NCBI GenBank assembly: GCA_046705265.1
Contig: JBJKQL010000157.1
Location: forward strand, 19,276 to 83,275
From: JAJYTL01 sp046705265
GTDB lineage: Bacteria; Pseudomonadota; Alphaproteobacteria; Ferrovibrionales; Ferrovibrionaceae
Length of the DNA: 64,000 bases
Direction: 5' to 3'
Shown piece by piece: positions 24,760 through 33,211 of this stretch. A program made the position numbers and the translations under genes. Numbering within the stretch: the stretch's first letter is position 1; every line of letters starts with the position of its first letter. The notes beneath the pieces were generated by a model that did not search any database, was not told the origin of the DNA, and saw only the letters and a list, made by a program, of their open reading frames with translations.

Positions 24760-24767
24760 GTGCCCCC

Positions 24768-25856
24768 ATGGGGGGCACGACGAGGCAATTGCCGGTCAAC
24801 CGGATTCTTCAGGGCGATTGCGTCGCGCTGATGGAAACGCTGCCCGCAGCCTCGGTTGATGTGATCTTCGCCGATCCGCCTTATAACTTGCAACTGCAAG
24901 GCGACCTCCGCCGCCCGAACGACACGCTGGTCGATGCGGTTGACGACGAGTGGGACAAGTTCGCCGATTTTCAGAGCTACGATGCTTTTACCCGCAGGTG
25001 GCTCTCCGCTGCGCGGCGGGTGTTGAAGGACGAGGGCACGCTCTGGGTCATCGGCTCCTATCACAACATCTATCGCGTCGGCGTTGCGCTTCAGGATGCC
25101 GGCTTCTGGATTCTGAATGACGTCATCTGGCGCAAGACGAATCCGATGCCGAACTTCCGCGGCCGGCGTTTCACCAACGCGCACGAAACCATGATCTGGT
25201 GCGCCAAGTCGCAAGAGCACAAACGCTATCGCTTCAACTACGAGGCGATGAAGGCGTTGAACGAAGACGTGCAGATGCGTTCCGATTGGCTGCTGCCGAT
25301 CTGCTCGGGTTCGGAACGCCTGCGCCAGCACGGGGCCAAGGCGCATGCGACGCAGAAGCCGGAAGCACTTCTCCATCGTGTACTCGTCGCAGCGACCGAG
25401 CCAGGCGATCTCGTGCTCGACCCTTTCTTCGGCTCGGGTACGACTGGCGCAGTCGCGAAGCGGCTCGGCCGCCGCTTCATCGGCATCGAGCGCGAGGCGC
25501 GTTACATCAAGCTCGCCGAGGAGCGCATCAAACGGGTCGAGCCGTTGCCGCCCGATGCCCGTGAGGTTATGCGCTCGCGCCGCGAGCAGGCGCGCATTCC
25601 CTTCGGCTGGGTGGTGGAGCGGGGCCTTCTGACGCCCGGTACCGTACTTTACGATCAGTCGCGGCGCCATTCCGCCATGGTGCGCGCCGACGGCAGCCTG
25701 ATCTCGGCCGAAGATGTCGGTTCGATTCATCAGGTCGGCGCGCAGGTGCAGGGTGCCTCGGCCTGCAATGGCTGGGCCTTCTGGCACTTCGAGGTCGACG
25801 GTCATCTGGTTTCGATCGACGTCCTGCGACAGAAGCTCCGCGCCGAGCTTTCCTGA
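24768..25856 (+). CDS. ccrM: cell-cycle-regulated adenine DNA methyltransferase (GANTC)
   Basis: CcrM methylates the adenine of GANTC sites and times gene expression through the alphaproteobacterial cell cycle. It is a beta-class N6-adenine methyltransferase: the catalytic DPPYNLQLQGDL starts at D36, and the SAM-binding DPFFGSGTTGAVAKRLGRRF lies near residue 218. Family-specific stretches are DDEWDKFADFQSYDAFTRRW and VIWRKTNPMPNFRGRRF. The C-terminal domain (from about residue 265, FGWVVERGLLTPGTVLYD) is typical of CcrM and absent from shorter restriction-linked enzymes; no restriction gene is adjacent. The 362-residue length matches. GANTC sites in its own promoter suggest methylation-sensitive control. 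Confidence 0.96.
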   Translation: MGGTTRQLPVNRILQGDCVALMETLPAASVDVIFADPPYNLQLQGDLRRPNDTLVDAVDDEWDKFADFQSYDAFTRRWLSAARRVLKDEGTLWVIGSYHNIYRVGVALQDAGFWILNDVIWRKTNPMPNFRGRRFTNAHETMIWCAKSQEHKRYRFNYEAMKALNEDVQMRSDWLLPICSGSERLRQHGAKAHATQKPEALLHRVLVAATEPGDLVLDPFFGSGTTGAVAKRLGRRFIGIEREARYIKLAEERIKRVEPLPPDAREVMRSRREQARIPFGWVVERGLLTPGTVLYDQSRRHSAMVRADGSLISAEDVGSIHQVGAQVQGASACNGWAFWHFEVDGHLVSIDVLRQKLRAELS

Positions 25857-26265
25857 CTTGCGGCGGTATGATCGCTGTGTCCTTGTTTTCAATGCACCGG
25901 TAAATCCCCTTCTCAATTATGGTGTGCCGGCGGCCTCGCCTATGGATTGAGCGCACTATCGGTTGCGCTGGGAAGCCGATCACGCCATTGCGGCGTTCCT
26001 CGCCGTCGCAGGCTTCATTATCGTTGCGCGGAACTGGGGTTTCGAGACGGGAACGATGCAGCCGATAGATGATCGGCACTGATCGTCGCGCTCTTGCGAC
26101 CATAGAAATAACATCGGATTTTCACAGGATGCTCACCGCTGCGATGGCGTGCGGCGCGGGCGCTCCGATGCATTCCTCCGAAGCTTGATATCGCCGCGCC
26201 GCACGATAGATGAACTTATATGGTGGGGAGGCGAGTCTCTCCACCGAGCGGGAGAGGAGACAGCT
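25857..26265. other. 409-base gap after ccrM
   Basis: No recognisable gene. One plus-strand frame from TTG at about 25965 to TGA at 26082 would encode a 39-residue peptide with a hydrophobic stretch, AIAAFLAVAGFIIVARNWGF, but it has no convincing ribosome-binding site or known relative. The right end holds the leader hairpin of the next gene. Otherwise I see nothing in it. Confidence 0.4.
26222..26245 (+). promoter_or_regulatory. 5' leader hairpin upstream of the conserved small gene
   Basis: GGTGGGGAG (26222-26230) pairs with CTCTCCACC (26237-26245) over nine pairs, one of them G-U, with a six-base loop. It ends 20 bases before the ATG at 26266 and just ahead of the purine-rich ribosome-binding site GGAGAGGAGA. 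It is not followed by a T tract, so it is not an intrinsic terminator. It could tune translation or mRNA stability. Confidence 0.5.
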
Positions 26266-26664
26266 ATGTGCGATTATTCTCTTGAGATGTATGGCACGCG
26301 TCCGGCCCGCGAAGCCGAACGCTATGTAACGACGCGCTTCAGGACCGGCACCATCGGATTGGCTTTGCCCGGGGACAGCGGCACCCCGGTCTGTGTGCAA
26401 TGCGACACGGGCCTGAGATTCGAGAACATTCCGGCCGCTATGCAGAACCGGCTCGGCGTCGGGGCAACCGAGGAGGCGACGTTCGTCCGTCTTGATCGAG
26501 GGCCCTGGCATGACGGCGTGATGTTCCGGGACGGCCGGCAAGTCTCGCTCCAGGAATTTCCAACCGGCATTGAGGTCGTGGTGACAATGCTCTTGGAAAA
26601 CCATGCCGAAGGCCGGTTCGGGATACCGGCGTTGCGCCGCCATCGGGTGACCATCGACGCGTAA
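26266..26664 (+). CDS. conserved hypothetical protein, MCDYSL family
   Basis: A 132-residue soluble protein beginning MCDYSLEMYGTRPAREAE. I recall alphaproteobacterial hypothetical proteins with the same MCDYSL start but know no function for them. GGAGAGGAGA upstream fixes the ATG at 26266, although the frame is open from 26149. Cys2, Cys43 and Cys46 (PVCVQCDTG) give a CxxC that might bind metal; the rest contains GRQVSLQEFPTGIEVVVT. No signal peptide or membrane helix. It is monocistronic between ccrM and the convergent mutY, closed by a strong terminator. Confidence 0.75.
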   Translation: MCDYSLEMYGTRPAREAERYVTTRFRTGTIGLALPGDSGTPVCVQCDTGLRFENIPAAMQNRLGVGATEEATFVRLDRGPWHDGVMFRDGRQVSLQEFPTGIEVVVTMLLENHAEGRFGIPALRRHRVTIDA

Positions 26665-26742
26665 AGCCCGCGTGGCGCTCGATCGTCCCCGGTCGTCGCC
26701 TCCGCAAGGACAAGATCGGGCAAAGGCGCAATTGTGAACAGC

Positions 26743-26781
26743 AAAACGGCGGATCGGACTGCGGAAGGCCGATCCGCTTTT
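26743..26781. terminator. bidirectional intrinsic terminator between convergent genes
   Basis: A nine-pair perfect stem, GCGGATCGG (26749-26757) with CCGATCCGC (26769-26777), has an 11-base loop, is followed by TTTT on the plus strand and preceded by AAAA at 26743-26746 (TTTT on the minus strand). It lies between the end of the plus-strand MCDYSL gene and the end of minus-strand mutY and could stop both. Confidence 0.85.
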
Positions 26782-26801
26782 GCCTGCGCGGTTCAGTCCG
26801 T

Positions 26802-27878
26802 CTAAGTTGCCGTTGCTGTTTTCCGTTGCCGCGCGGCCGACGCCGCGAGCGCCGCGTCGCAAAGCTTCCGCATGACTGTCGGCAGCGCCGCGGCAGCGAA
26901 TTCTTCGGGTTTCAGCCAAAGACCAGGCGGTGTCGTCCGCGCCGGGACTCGCGCGACAAAGAGGCCGAGGGCGAGACGGAAATGGGTGAAACCGTGCTCG
27001 ACCTCGATGCTGATCCGGCGCCAGGTGCCGGGGAATGGGGCATGCGCAAGTGCTTCCCGTTCGTCCCACGGGGCCTCGCGCCACGGCGTCGACGGAACTT
27101 CCATCATGCCGCCGAGAAGGCCGCTTTCCGGACGCCGGCGGAACAGCACGGCACCGTCCGGCCGCACGGCCCAAAAGGCAAGGCCGCGGCGGACGGGCCG
27201 AATCCGCTTTGGCGCACGGCGCGGCAGATCGGCCGCAATGCCGCGCTTCCGGCCTTGGCAATCCTCCGCCAGCGGGCAATGCGGGCAACGCGGGTTCACC
27301 GGTGTGCAAACCGTGGCGCCAAGGTCCATCAAGGCTTGCGCAAAATCGCCCGGCCGGTTGGCCGGCACCAGGGCCTCGGTACGGTCTCTGATTTTCGCTT
27401 TTGCAGCCGGCAGAGGCGTTTCGATGCAGAACAGGCGGGCCACGACGCGCTCGACATTGCCGTCCACGGCTGCGGCGCGACGCTCGAAGGCGATCGCGGC
27501 GATTGCGCCGGCGGTATAGAGGCCGATGCCAGGTAAGGTGCGCAGGTCCTCCTCGGTATCGGGGAAGCGTCCGCCATGCTCACGGCACACCGCCCTGGCG
27601 CAAGCGTGCAGGTTGCGGGCACGGGCGTAATAGCCAAGCCCGGCCCAAGCCTGAAGAAGCTGATCGAGATCGGCCTCGGCGAGCGCCCCGACCGTTGGCC
27701 AGCGAGTGACAAAGCGCTGAAAATAAGGACGAACCGTTGCCACTGTGGTCTGTTGCAGCATAATTTCGCTGAGCCAGACGCGGTAGGGGTCGGGGGCGTC
27801 ACCGGGCTTCGCGCGCCACGGCAGGTCGCGACGATGGCGGTCATACCAAGTGAGAAGACGTAACGGGAGGGCTGCCAT
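26802..27878 (-). CDS. mutY: A/G-specific adenine glycosylase
   Basis: MutY removes adenine mispaired with 8-oxoguanine. The 358-residue protein has the catalytic-pocket helix WLSEIMLQQTTVATVRPYF, the helix-hairpin-helix LRTLPGIGLYTAGAIAAIAF and the catalytic aspartate in AAAVDGNVERVVARLF. The 4Fe-4S loop is C-x6-C-x2-C-x5-C in CTPVNPRCPHCPLAEDC. The C-terminal NUDIX-like domain that reads 8-oxoguanine is present (GGMMEVPSTPWRE). It is divergent from the DciA-like gene, with a 26-base dyad between them. Confidence 0.96.
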   Translation of the reverse strand: MAALPLRLLTWYDRHRRDLPWRAKPGDAPDPYRVWLSEIMLQQTTVATVRPYFQRFVTRWPTVGALAEADLDQLLQAWAGLGYYARARNLHACARAVCREHGGRFPDTEEDLRTLPGIGLYTAGAIAAIAFERRAAAVDGNVERVVARLFCIETPLPAAKAKIRDRTEALVPANRPGDFAQALMDLGATVCTPVNPRCPHCPLAEDCQGRKRGIAADLPRRAPKRIRPVRRGLAFWAVRPDGAVLFRRRPESGLLGGMMEVPSTPWREAPWDEREALAHAPFPGTWRRISIEVEHGFTHFRLALGLFVARVPARTTPPGLWLKPEEFAAAALPTVMRKLCDAALAASAARQRKTATAT

Positions 27879-27894
27879 CGGCGAAAAATATCAT

Positions 27895-27920
27895 TGGCAG
27901 GGGTTGACCAACCACTGCCA
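27895..27920. promoter_or_regulatory. 26-base inverted repeat in the mutY / DUF721 divergent promoter region
   Basis: The left arm TGGCAG-G-GGTTG and the right arm CAACC-A-CTGCCA pair at 11 of 12 positions around the central AC. The dyad overlaps a candidate plus-strand promoter, TTGGCA (27894-27899) with CATAAT (27919-27924), though that spacing is 19. Size and position fit an operator for a dimeric regulator acting on one or both divergent genes. Confidence 0.5.
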
Positions 27921-27961
27921 TAATCAACGCCGATGGCGACGGGCTTGGCCATGTTTTCTGA

Positions 27962-28486
27962 GTGTTCATTGTGACAGCGCCGCAAATGCTGGCAGCCGCC
28001 CTGCCGCGGCTAACGCGAGGCGTGTTCAAGAGGCGCGGCTTCGGCGAAGCCGCCGTGGTCTTGCATTGGCCGGCGATCGTCGGTGCCACTCTGGCATCGT
28101 CGTCGTGCCCCGAGCGGCTGACGGCTGCGCGCGGGGGTGAATCCGGAGGCACGCTAATCGTGCGGGTCAGGCCCGCATTCGCGCTCGAGTTGCAACATCT
28201 CGCGCCAGCGGTGATCCAGCGCATCAATAGCTTTTATGGCCACCACAAGATTGCCCGGCTCAGGCTCATGCAGGGCCCCTTGCCTGAGCGCAGAGAAATC
28301 CGCCGGCGCGTCTTACGCTCGTTGACCCCGGCGGAGACGGCAGAACTCGCGGCGCTCGTGTCTGAGGCCGACGAAGGACCGGTGAAGACGGCTCTCGAAG
28401 CCCTTGGTTGGAGCCTCATCGCGAGTCGGCCGAGCCCGCGCGAGGCCAGCCGCTTGCCCCCGGATGGACACATTCGAAATGGTTGA
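27962..28486 (+). CDS. DUF721 domain protein, DciA-like
   Basis: DUF721 proteins related to DciA are the ancestral loaders or operators of the replicative helicase DnaB in bacteria lacking DnaC. The 174-residue product has the N-terminal DUF721 core: FKRRGFGEAAVVLHWPAIVG, then LIVRVRPAFALELQHLAPAV and INSFYGHHKIARLRLMQG. The C-terminal third is not conserved. The start is uncertain among GTG 27962, GTG 27971 and ATG 27986; none has a good Shine-Dalgarno. The order mutY (divergent), DUF721, DsbA-like, smc is common in alphaproteobacteria. Helicase loading is inferred from the family, not shown here. Confidence 0.85.
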   Translation: MFIVTAPQMLAAALPRLTRGVFKRRGFGEAAVVLHWPAIVGATLASSSCPERLTAARGGESGGTLIVRVRPAFALELQHLAPAVIQRINSFYGHHKIARLRLMQGPLPERREIRRRVLRSLTPAETAELAALVSEADEGPVKTALEALGWSLIASRPSPREASRLPPDGHIRNG

Positions 28487-28541
28487 GGTCCGTTCGATGA
28501 CATCTTATACTCGTACAATATCTAGTGTAATGTGCAGGCTC

Positions 28542-29225
28542 ATGACCCAAATTAAGCGTATCGTCTTGGCTTTCGGCGTTCTGGCCCTCGGCTTCGGTTT
28601 GGCGCTTCCAGTCCCGGCTCAGGCTTTGGCCGCGACGCCGGCGATGCCCGCCGCTCCGGCACTTGCCATTCCGCCAGTGATGCATGACGTGCCGGAGGGC
28701 AATCCCAAGGCGCCGGTGACGGTGATCGAATATGCTTCATTCACCTGTCCGCATTGCGGCCATTTCATGAATCATGTTTTCCCCTTGATCGAGAAGAACT
28801 ACATCGACACCGGCAAGGTGCGCTGGATCTATCGCGATTTTCCGCTCGATAAGCTCGCGGTCTATGCCTCGGTCCTGGCGCGCTGCGGTGGCACTGCTCA
28901 CTATTATGGCTTCGTCAAAGTGCTTTTCGAGCAGCAGACCGACTGGGTGCTGGCAGCGAAGCCGATGACGGCCTTGAAGCAGATTGGTCGCCTCGGCGGC
29001 GTTTCCGATCAGGCGTTTACCGCCTGCATGGACGACAAGACGCTGATGGACGCGCCGCTCAAGAGCCGTCTTCAGGGCGAGAATGAGTACAAGATCGACG
29101 CGACCCCGACTTTCATCGTCAACGGTGTCAAACACGTCGGTGATATGCCTTACGAAGACTTCGCCAAGCTCTTCAATTCCTTGATCAAGTCGGCCGATAG
29201 AGGGGCTGCGCCGGCGAAAAGTTGA
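28542..29225 (+). CDS. periplasmic DsbA-family thiol oxidoreductase
   Basis: A 227-residue exported thioredoxin-fold protein. The signal peptide runs from MTQIKRIVLAFGVLALGFGL to an AxA-type site near PVPAQALA. The active site is C69-P-H-C72 in EYASFTCPHCGHFM, the redox pair of DsbA, and the cis-Pro loop is IDATPTFIVNG. RWIYRDFPLDKLAVYASVLA is typical of the DsbA_2/Thioredoxin_4 group. ATG 28542 is chosen to begin the signal peptide; earlier in-frame codons overlap the DUF721 gene. It lies 27 bases before smc. It likely oxidises or isomerises periplasmic protein cysteines; a partner such as DsbB is not in the window. Confidence 0.92.
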   Translation: MTQIKRIVLAFGVLALGFGLALPVPAQALAATPAMPAAPALAIPPVMHDVPEGNPKAPVTVIEYASFTCPHCGHFMNHVFPLIEKNYIDTGKVRWIYRDFPLDKLAVYASVLARCGGTAHYYGFVKVLFEQQTDWVLAAKPMTALKQIGRLGGVSDQAFTACMDDKTLMDAPLKSRLQGENEYKIDATPTFIVNGVKHVGDMPYEDFAKLFNSLIKSADRGAAPAKS

Positions 29226-29252
29226 GATTGTCAGGGAGGGGCTGAAACCATC

Positions 29253-32200
29253 GTGAAAATCACCCGCCTTCGTCTGAGCGGCTTCAAGTCCTTCGTCGAG
29301 CCAAGTGAATTCCAGATCGAACCCGGTCTTACGGGAATCGTTGGCCCGAACGGCTGCGGCAAATCGAACTTGGTCGATGCGTTGCGCTGGGTGATGGGCG
29401 AAAATTCGGCCCGCAAGGTGCGCGGCACGGCGATGGAGGATGTGATCTTCTCCGGTACCACGGCGCGCCCCGGCCGCAGCCATGCCGAGGTCGCCCTCCA
29501 CATCGACAACAGCGAGCGGCGGGTGCCGGCGCCCTACAACGACGCTGCCGAGATTGAGGTCACGCGCAGGATCGAGCGCGACTCGGGCTCGACCTATCGC
29601 ATCAACGGGCGAGAGGTCCGCGCCCGTGACGTCCAGTTGGTCTTTGCCGATCTTCATGCCGGCGCCCATTCGGTAAGCTTCGTGAGCCAGGGCCGGGTCG
29701 ATGTATTAGTGCAAGCCAAGCCGGCCGACCGCCGCATTCTGTTGGAGGAAGCCGCCGGCATAACCGGCTTGTATTCACGGCGTCACGAAGCGGAACTTCG
29801 GCTCGGCGCTGCAACCACCAATCTCGAGCGGCTCGGCGATGTCATCGCGCAGATCGAAACCCAGCTTCAGGGCCTGAAGCGGCTTGCCCGCCAGGCGAGC
29901 CGCTATCGCTCGATCTCGACTCGCATCCGCGAAGCGGAAGCGGCACTATTTCGGCTGCGTCATCGTGCAGCCGCCGCGCAGCTTTCCGAAGCCGAGGCGC
30001 GGAAGCATGAAAGTCTGCGCGCCGTCGCGGCCAAAAGCGAGGTTGCAGCCGCGGCGCTGGTAAAGAAAGAGGCCGTTTCCGAGCGGTTGCCGGCGTTGCG
30101 CAGCGGCGCGGTGGAGGTACAGGCGGCGCTGCATCGCCTCACCGTTGCGCGCGAGGGTTTGGACGAAGAAGCGGCGCGGATCGCGGACGAGATCAAGCGC
30201 CTTGAGCAACAGAGCCGACACGTCGCGGCCGATATCGAGCGCGAAGAGAAACAGATTGGCTTGGCTCGCGCCGCCGAAGCGCGACTGGACGAGGAAACCG
30301 CGGGCCTTGCCGCTCGCGCGAGCGAAGCGGAAGAAGCGCAGGCGAGTGCCGCGACCCATCACGCGGCCGCCTCGGCGGCGGCGGTGGAGAAAACGCAGGC
30401 GTTCGAGGCCTTGACTGCTCGTGCGGCACGCCAGGCGGCGCAACGAGAAAGCCTGATTGAGGAGATGCGTCGCACCGCCGATCACCTCGCGAGGCTCGCT
30501 CGTAAGGCAGAGGACATCGTTGCCGAGCAGGCACGTCTTGCGACCGAGGCGGCCTCGGCCGCGGGGATGTCTGGAGAAGGCGATCTGGCCGAGCGCCGGA
30601 AGGTGAGCGCGCTCTGCCGCAATGAGCTGGATGCGGCGGAGAGCCGTCGTCGCGGCGCCGAGGGTGAGGAGGAAAGCGCGCGCGACCGGCATCAGGAAGC
30701 GGATCTTGTCCAGCGGCGGCTTGTTGCCGAGGAGAAAGGCCTGTTGCGCTTCCTTGCTGCGAGCGAAAAGGCGCCCTGGCCGCCCGTGATCGACCGTATC
30801 ACCGTGACCCCCGGCTATGAAGCGGCGCTCGCCGCCGCGCTTGGCGATGAGTTGCAGGCGGCCGAAGACGCGGATGCGCCGGTCTACTGGAAAGCTCTCC
30901 CGCCGCTTGCCGATCTGTCACCCCTGCCGCCGGGAGCCGAGTCTTTGGCGCGTTTTGTCGAGGCGCCGGCCGCGCTATCGCGCCGCCTTGCCGCGATTGG
31001 GATTGTCACCGAGGAAGTCGCCCCTGCCTTGGCGACGGAACTCCGCCCAGGTCAGCGGCTGGTCAGCCGCAATGGTGGGTTGTGGCGGTGGGATGGTTTC
31101 ACGATCCGACCCGGAGCGCCATCGACCGCGGCCCTACGCCTTGAGCACCAAAATCGCCTGAAAGTGCTGCGCCAGGAAATGGTGCAAGCTGAACAGGCTT
31201 TTCGCGAGGCAGATGAGGCTTATGCTGCGGCCAGGGAAAAACGCGCGGCAGCACGCGCTGCCGAGACGCAAGCCGAAGCGCAACTTCGCGCCGCGGAAGC
31301 GGCGTTGAAGCGTGCCGAGGCGGAGGCGGCAAAAGCGACGGAAGAGGCAAATGCGAGAGCGATCCGGATCGAGTCGCTTGAAACGGCCGCCGCCGAGACC
31401 GCCCGCGAAATCGCCGACGCGAACGAGCGGCAGGCGATCGCCGAGGAGGCCTTGCGCGCGCTTTCTGAAGAAACGCGGCTCCGCGAGGAAGTTGCCGCCG
31501 CCCGAGAGCACCTTCAGGCGGCGCGGGAGGCAGAAGCGCAGGCTCAGTCGCGGGTCAACGATTTGACGCGCGAAGCGGCGGCGCGCGACGAACGCTTGGC
31601 CGCGATCCGCCGCGAGCGGGTTGCCTGGGTGGCGCAGGGCGGGAACGCCGCTAGGCAGATCGAGGAACTGCACCGCCGCGCGCAAGAGACGGCGGCGGAA
31701 TTGGCGAAGCGCCGCGAGGCGCCAGAAGCCATCGCGGCGAAGCGTGCCGCGCTCCTCGATCAGATCTCGGCGACGGAAGCAAAAGGACGTGAGACCGCGG
31801 ATATCTTGGCCGCAGCCGAGAACGAATTGCGCGAAACCGAACGGGCGGCAAAGCTCGCTCAGGAAGAGCTCGGCGCGACGCGCGAGGACCATGCTCGCGC
31901 CGAGACCGAGGCTGCGCACGCCGAGCGTGCCTTGGCCGAGCTTATCGCCCGCATCCGCGAGACCTTCGCCGAAGCGGCCGGGGAGGTGCTTGACGGAGCC
32001 GTCGACGAAGCACCCAATCTTGCCCAGGCAGAGGCTCGCTTCGATCGGCTCCAGCGTGAACGCGAGGCCATGGGGCCAGTCAATCTTCGTGCCGAGATCG
32101 AGGCCGCGGAGGTGGAAGAACAACTCGCCAACCTCGGCCATGAACGTGCCGATCTCGAGGCCGCCATTGGCCGGCTTCGCCAAGGTATCGCCAGCCTGAA

Positions 32201-32696
32201 TCGCGAAGGACGCGAGCGTTTGGTTGAGGCGTTTGACAAAGTTAACGGCCACTTCCGCGAGCTTTTTATGAAGGCCTTCGGCGGCGGGGAGGCCCATCTA
32301 AAATTCGTCGATTCGGACGATCCGCTGACGGCCGGGCTCGAGCTTTATGCCCAGCCGCCGGGAAAGAAGCTGCAAAGCCTTTCGCTCCTGTCGGGTGGCG
32401 AACAGGCCTTGACGGCACTTTCCCTCATCTTTGCCGTCTTTCTCACCAACCCGGCGCCCCTTTGCGTGCTGGATGAGGTGGATGCGCCGCTTGATGACGC
32501 TAATACCGACCGGCTTTGTGATTTGCTTGAGGAACTCGCACGCACGACCAGCACGCGTTTCCTGATTGTAACCCATCAACCGCTCACCATGGCGCGCATG
32601 GATCGGCTCTATGGCGTCACCATGCAGGAACGCGGCGTGAGCCAACTGGTCTCGGTTGATCTTGCGGCGGCCGAGGCAATGCGCCAAAGCGCTTAA
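29253..32696 (+). CDS. smc: chromosome segregation protein SMC
   Basis: SMC forms the ATP-driven, ring-shaped condensin that compacts and segregates the chromosome. The 1147-residue protein starts at GTG 29253 (MKITRLRLSGFKSFVEPSEF). Walker A is GPNGCGKSN at about residues 31-39. Two very long alanine, glutamate and arginine-rich coiled coils (about 165-500 and 640-1000) flank a hinge near residues 510-630. The C-terminal head has the signature LLSGGEQALTALSLIF near residue 1045 and Walker B PLCVLDEVDAPLDDAN. The length is usual for alphaproteobacteria. Its partners ScpA and ScpB are not in the window. Confidence 0.97.
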   Translation: MKITRLRLSGFKSFVEPSEFQIEPGLTGIVGPNGCGKSNLVDALRWVMGENSARKVRGTAMEDVIFSGTTARPGRSHAEVALHIDNSERRVPAPYNDAAEIEVTRRIERDSGSTYRINGREVRARDVQLVFADLHAGAHSVSFVSQGRVDVLVQAKPADRRILLEEAAGITGLYSRRHEAELRLGAATTNLERLGDVIAQIETQLQGLKRLARQASRYRSISTRIREAEAALFRLRHRAAAAQLSEAEARKHESLRAVAAKSEVAAAALVKKEAVSERLPALRSGAVEVQAALHRLTVAREGLDEEAARIADEIKRLEQQSRHVAADIEREEKQIGLARAAEARLDEETAGLAARASEAEEAQASAATHHAAASAAAVEKTQAFEALTARAARQAAQRESLIEEMRRTADHLARLARKAEDIVAEQARLATEAASAAGMSGEGDLAERRKVSALCRNELDAAESRRRGAEGEEESARDRHQEADLVQRRLVAEEKGLLRFLAASEKAPWPPVIDRITVTPGYEAALAAALGDELQAAEDADAPVYWKALPPLADLSPLPPGAESLARFVEAPAALSRRLAAIGIVTEEVAPALATELRPGQRLVSRNGGLWRWDGFTIRPGAPSTAALRLEHQNRLKVLRQEMVQAEQAFREADEAYAAAREKRAAARAAETQAEAQLRAAEAALKRAEAEAAKATEEANARAIRIESLETAAAETAREIADANERQAIAEEALRALSEETRLREEVAAAREHLQAAREAEAQAQSRVNDLTREAAARDERLAAIRRERVAWVAQGGNAARQIEELHRRAQETAAELAKRREAPEAIAAKRAALLDQISATEAKGRETADILAAAENELRETERAAKLAQEELGATREDHARAETEAAHAERALAELIARIRETFAEAAGEVLDGAVDEAPNLAQAEARFDRLQREREAMGPVNLRAEIEAAEVEEQLANLGHERADLEAAIGRLRQGIASLNREGRERLVEAFDKVNGHFRELFMKAFGGGEAHLKFVDSDDPLTAGLELYAQPPGKKLQSLSLLSGGEQALTALSLIFAVFLTNPAPLCVLDEVDAPLDDANTDRLCDLLEELARTTSTRFLIVTHQPLTMARMDRLYGVTMQERGVSQLVSVDLAAAEAMRQSA

Positions 32697-32771
32697 AAGC
32701 AAAAGTCCGCTTGATCGCTGGCCGCCGCCGGTCGAACGGCGGAGCCGGGGCCGAAAGCGTGGCCTTTTGCC

Positions 32772-32800
32772 TTGACACTATCAGGCCTCATCCGTAATTT
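32772..32800 (+). promoter_or_regulatory. candidate promoter of the F0 ATP synthase operon
   Basis: A perfect TTGACA at 32772-32777 is followed after exactly 17 bases by TAATTT at 32795-32800, in the gap between smc and atpI. It predicts a leader of about 50 bases before the ATG at 32858. The -35 is ideal and the -10 only partial. Confidence 0.55.
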
Positions 32801-32857
32801 CGGCGCGGCTCGCGGCTTGGCGAGAGGGGGGACTGTTCGCCGATTACGGGTGGCCGG

Positions 32858-33193
32858 ATGGCTAAGGCGGAAAAGCCCCGCTCCCTGGAAAATCTGGACG
32901 TCCGTCTTCGGGCGGCGCGCGAGGGCCAGGGCCGTCACCCGAGCCGTTTTCGTCGCCAGGCGGCAGAGCAGCGCGGCTATCGTATCGCCTTCGAAATGGT
33001 TTCGACCTTCGTCGGCGGCGGGTTGCTCGGTTGGGGTTTGGACCTCTTGTTTGGGACCGCCCCGTGGTTGATGCTGACGTTCTTTTTTCTCGGCGCGGCT
33101 ACCGGTGTTGTGAATGCAATTCGTGCCGCGCGGCAGATGAACCGCGATTTGGCGCAGCAAGACGGCGCAACGGCGCCGCCGGAGAAAGAGTAA
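32858..33193 (+). CDS. atpI: ATP synthase protein I
   Basis: AtpI helps assemble the F0 c-ring and is first in alphaproteobacterial F0 operons. The 111-residue protein has a charged N-terminus and two membrane helices, the first spanning VSTFVGGGLLGWGLDLLF and the second WLMLTFFFLGAATGVVNAI, each with the small-residue glycine pattern of the AtpI/Gcr family. Nineteen bases before atpB in the same direction. A long opposite-strand open frame (32693-34429) over this operon is a shadow. Confidence 0.9.
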   Translation: MAKAEKPRSLENLDVRLRAAREGQGRHPSRFRRQAAEQRGYRIAFEMVSTFVGGGLLGWGLDLLFGTAPWLMLTFFFLGAATGVVNAIRAARQMNRDLAQQDGATAPPEKE

Positions 33194-33211
33194 GACCTGG
33201 GTGTCCCGCTC

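Noticed and set aside
24615..25916. 433-residue minus-strand frame over ccrM and rnhB
   Set aside because: Antisense to two clearly functional genes; no recognisable motif or ribosome-binding site.
26122..27309. 395-residue minus-strand frame covering the MCDYSL gene and part of mutY
   Set aside because: It overlaps mutY in another frame of the same strand and reads as random Arg/Ala/Pro-rich sequence.
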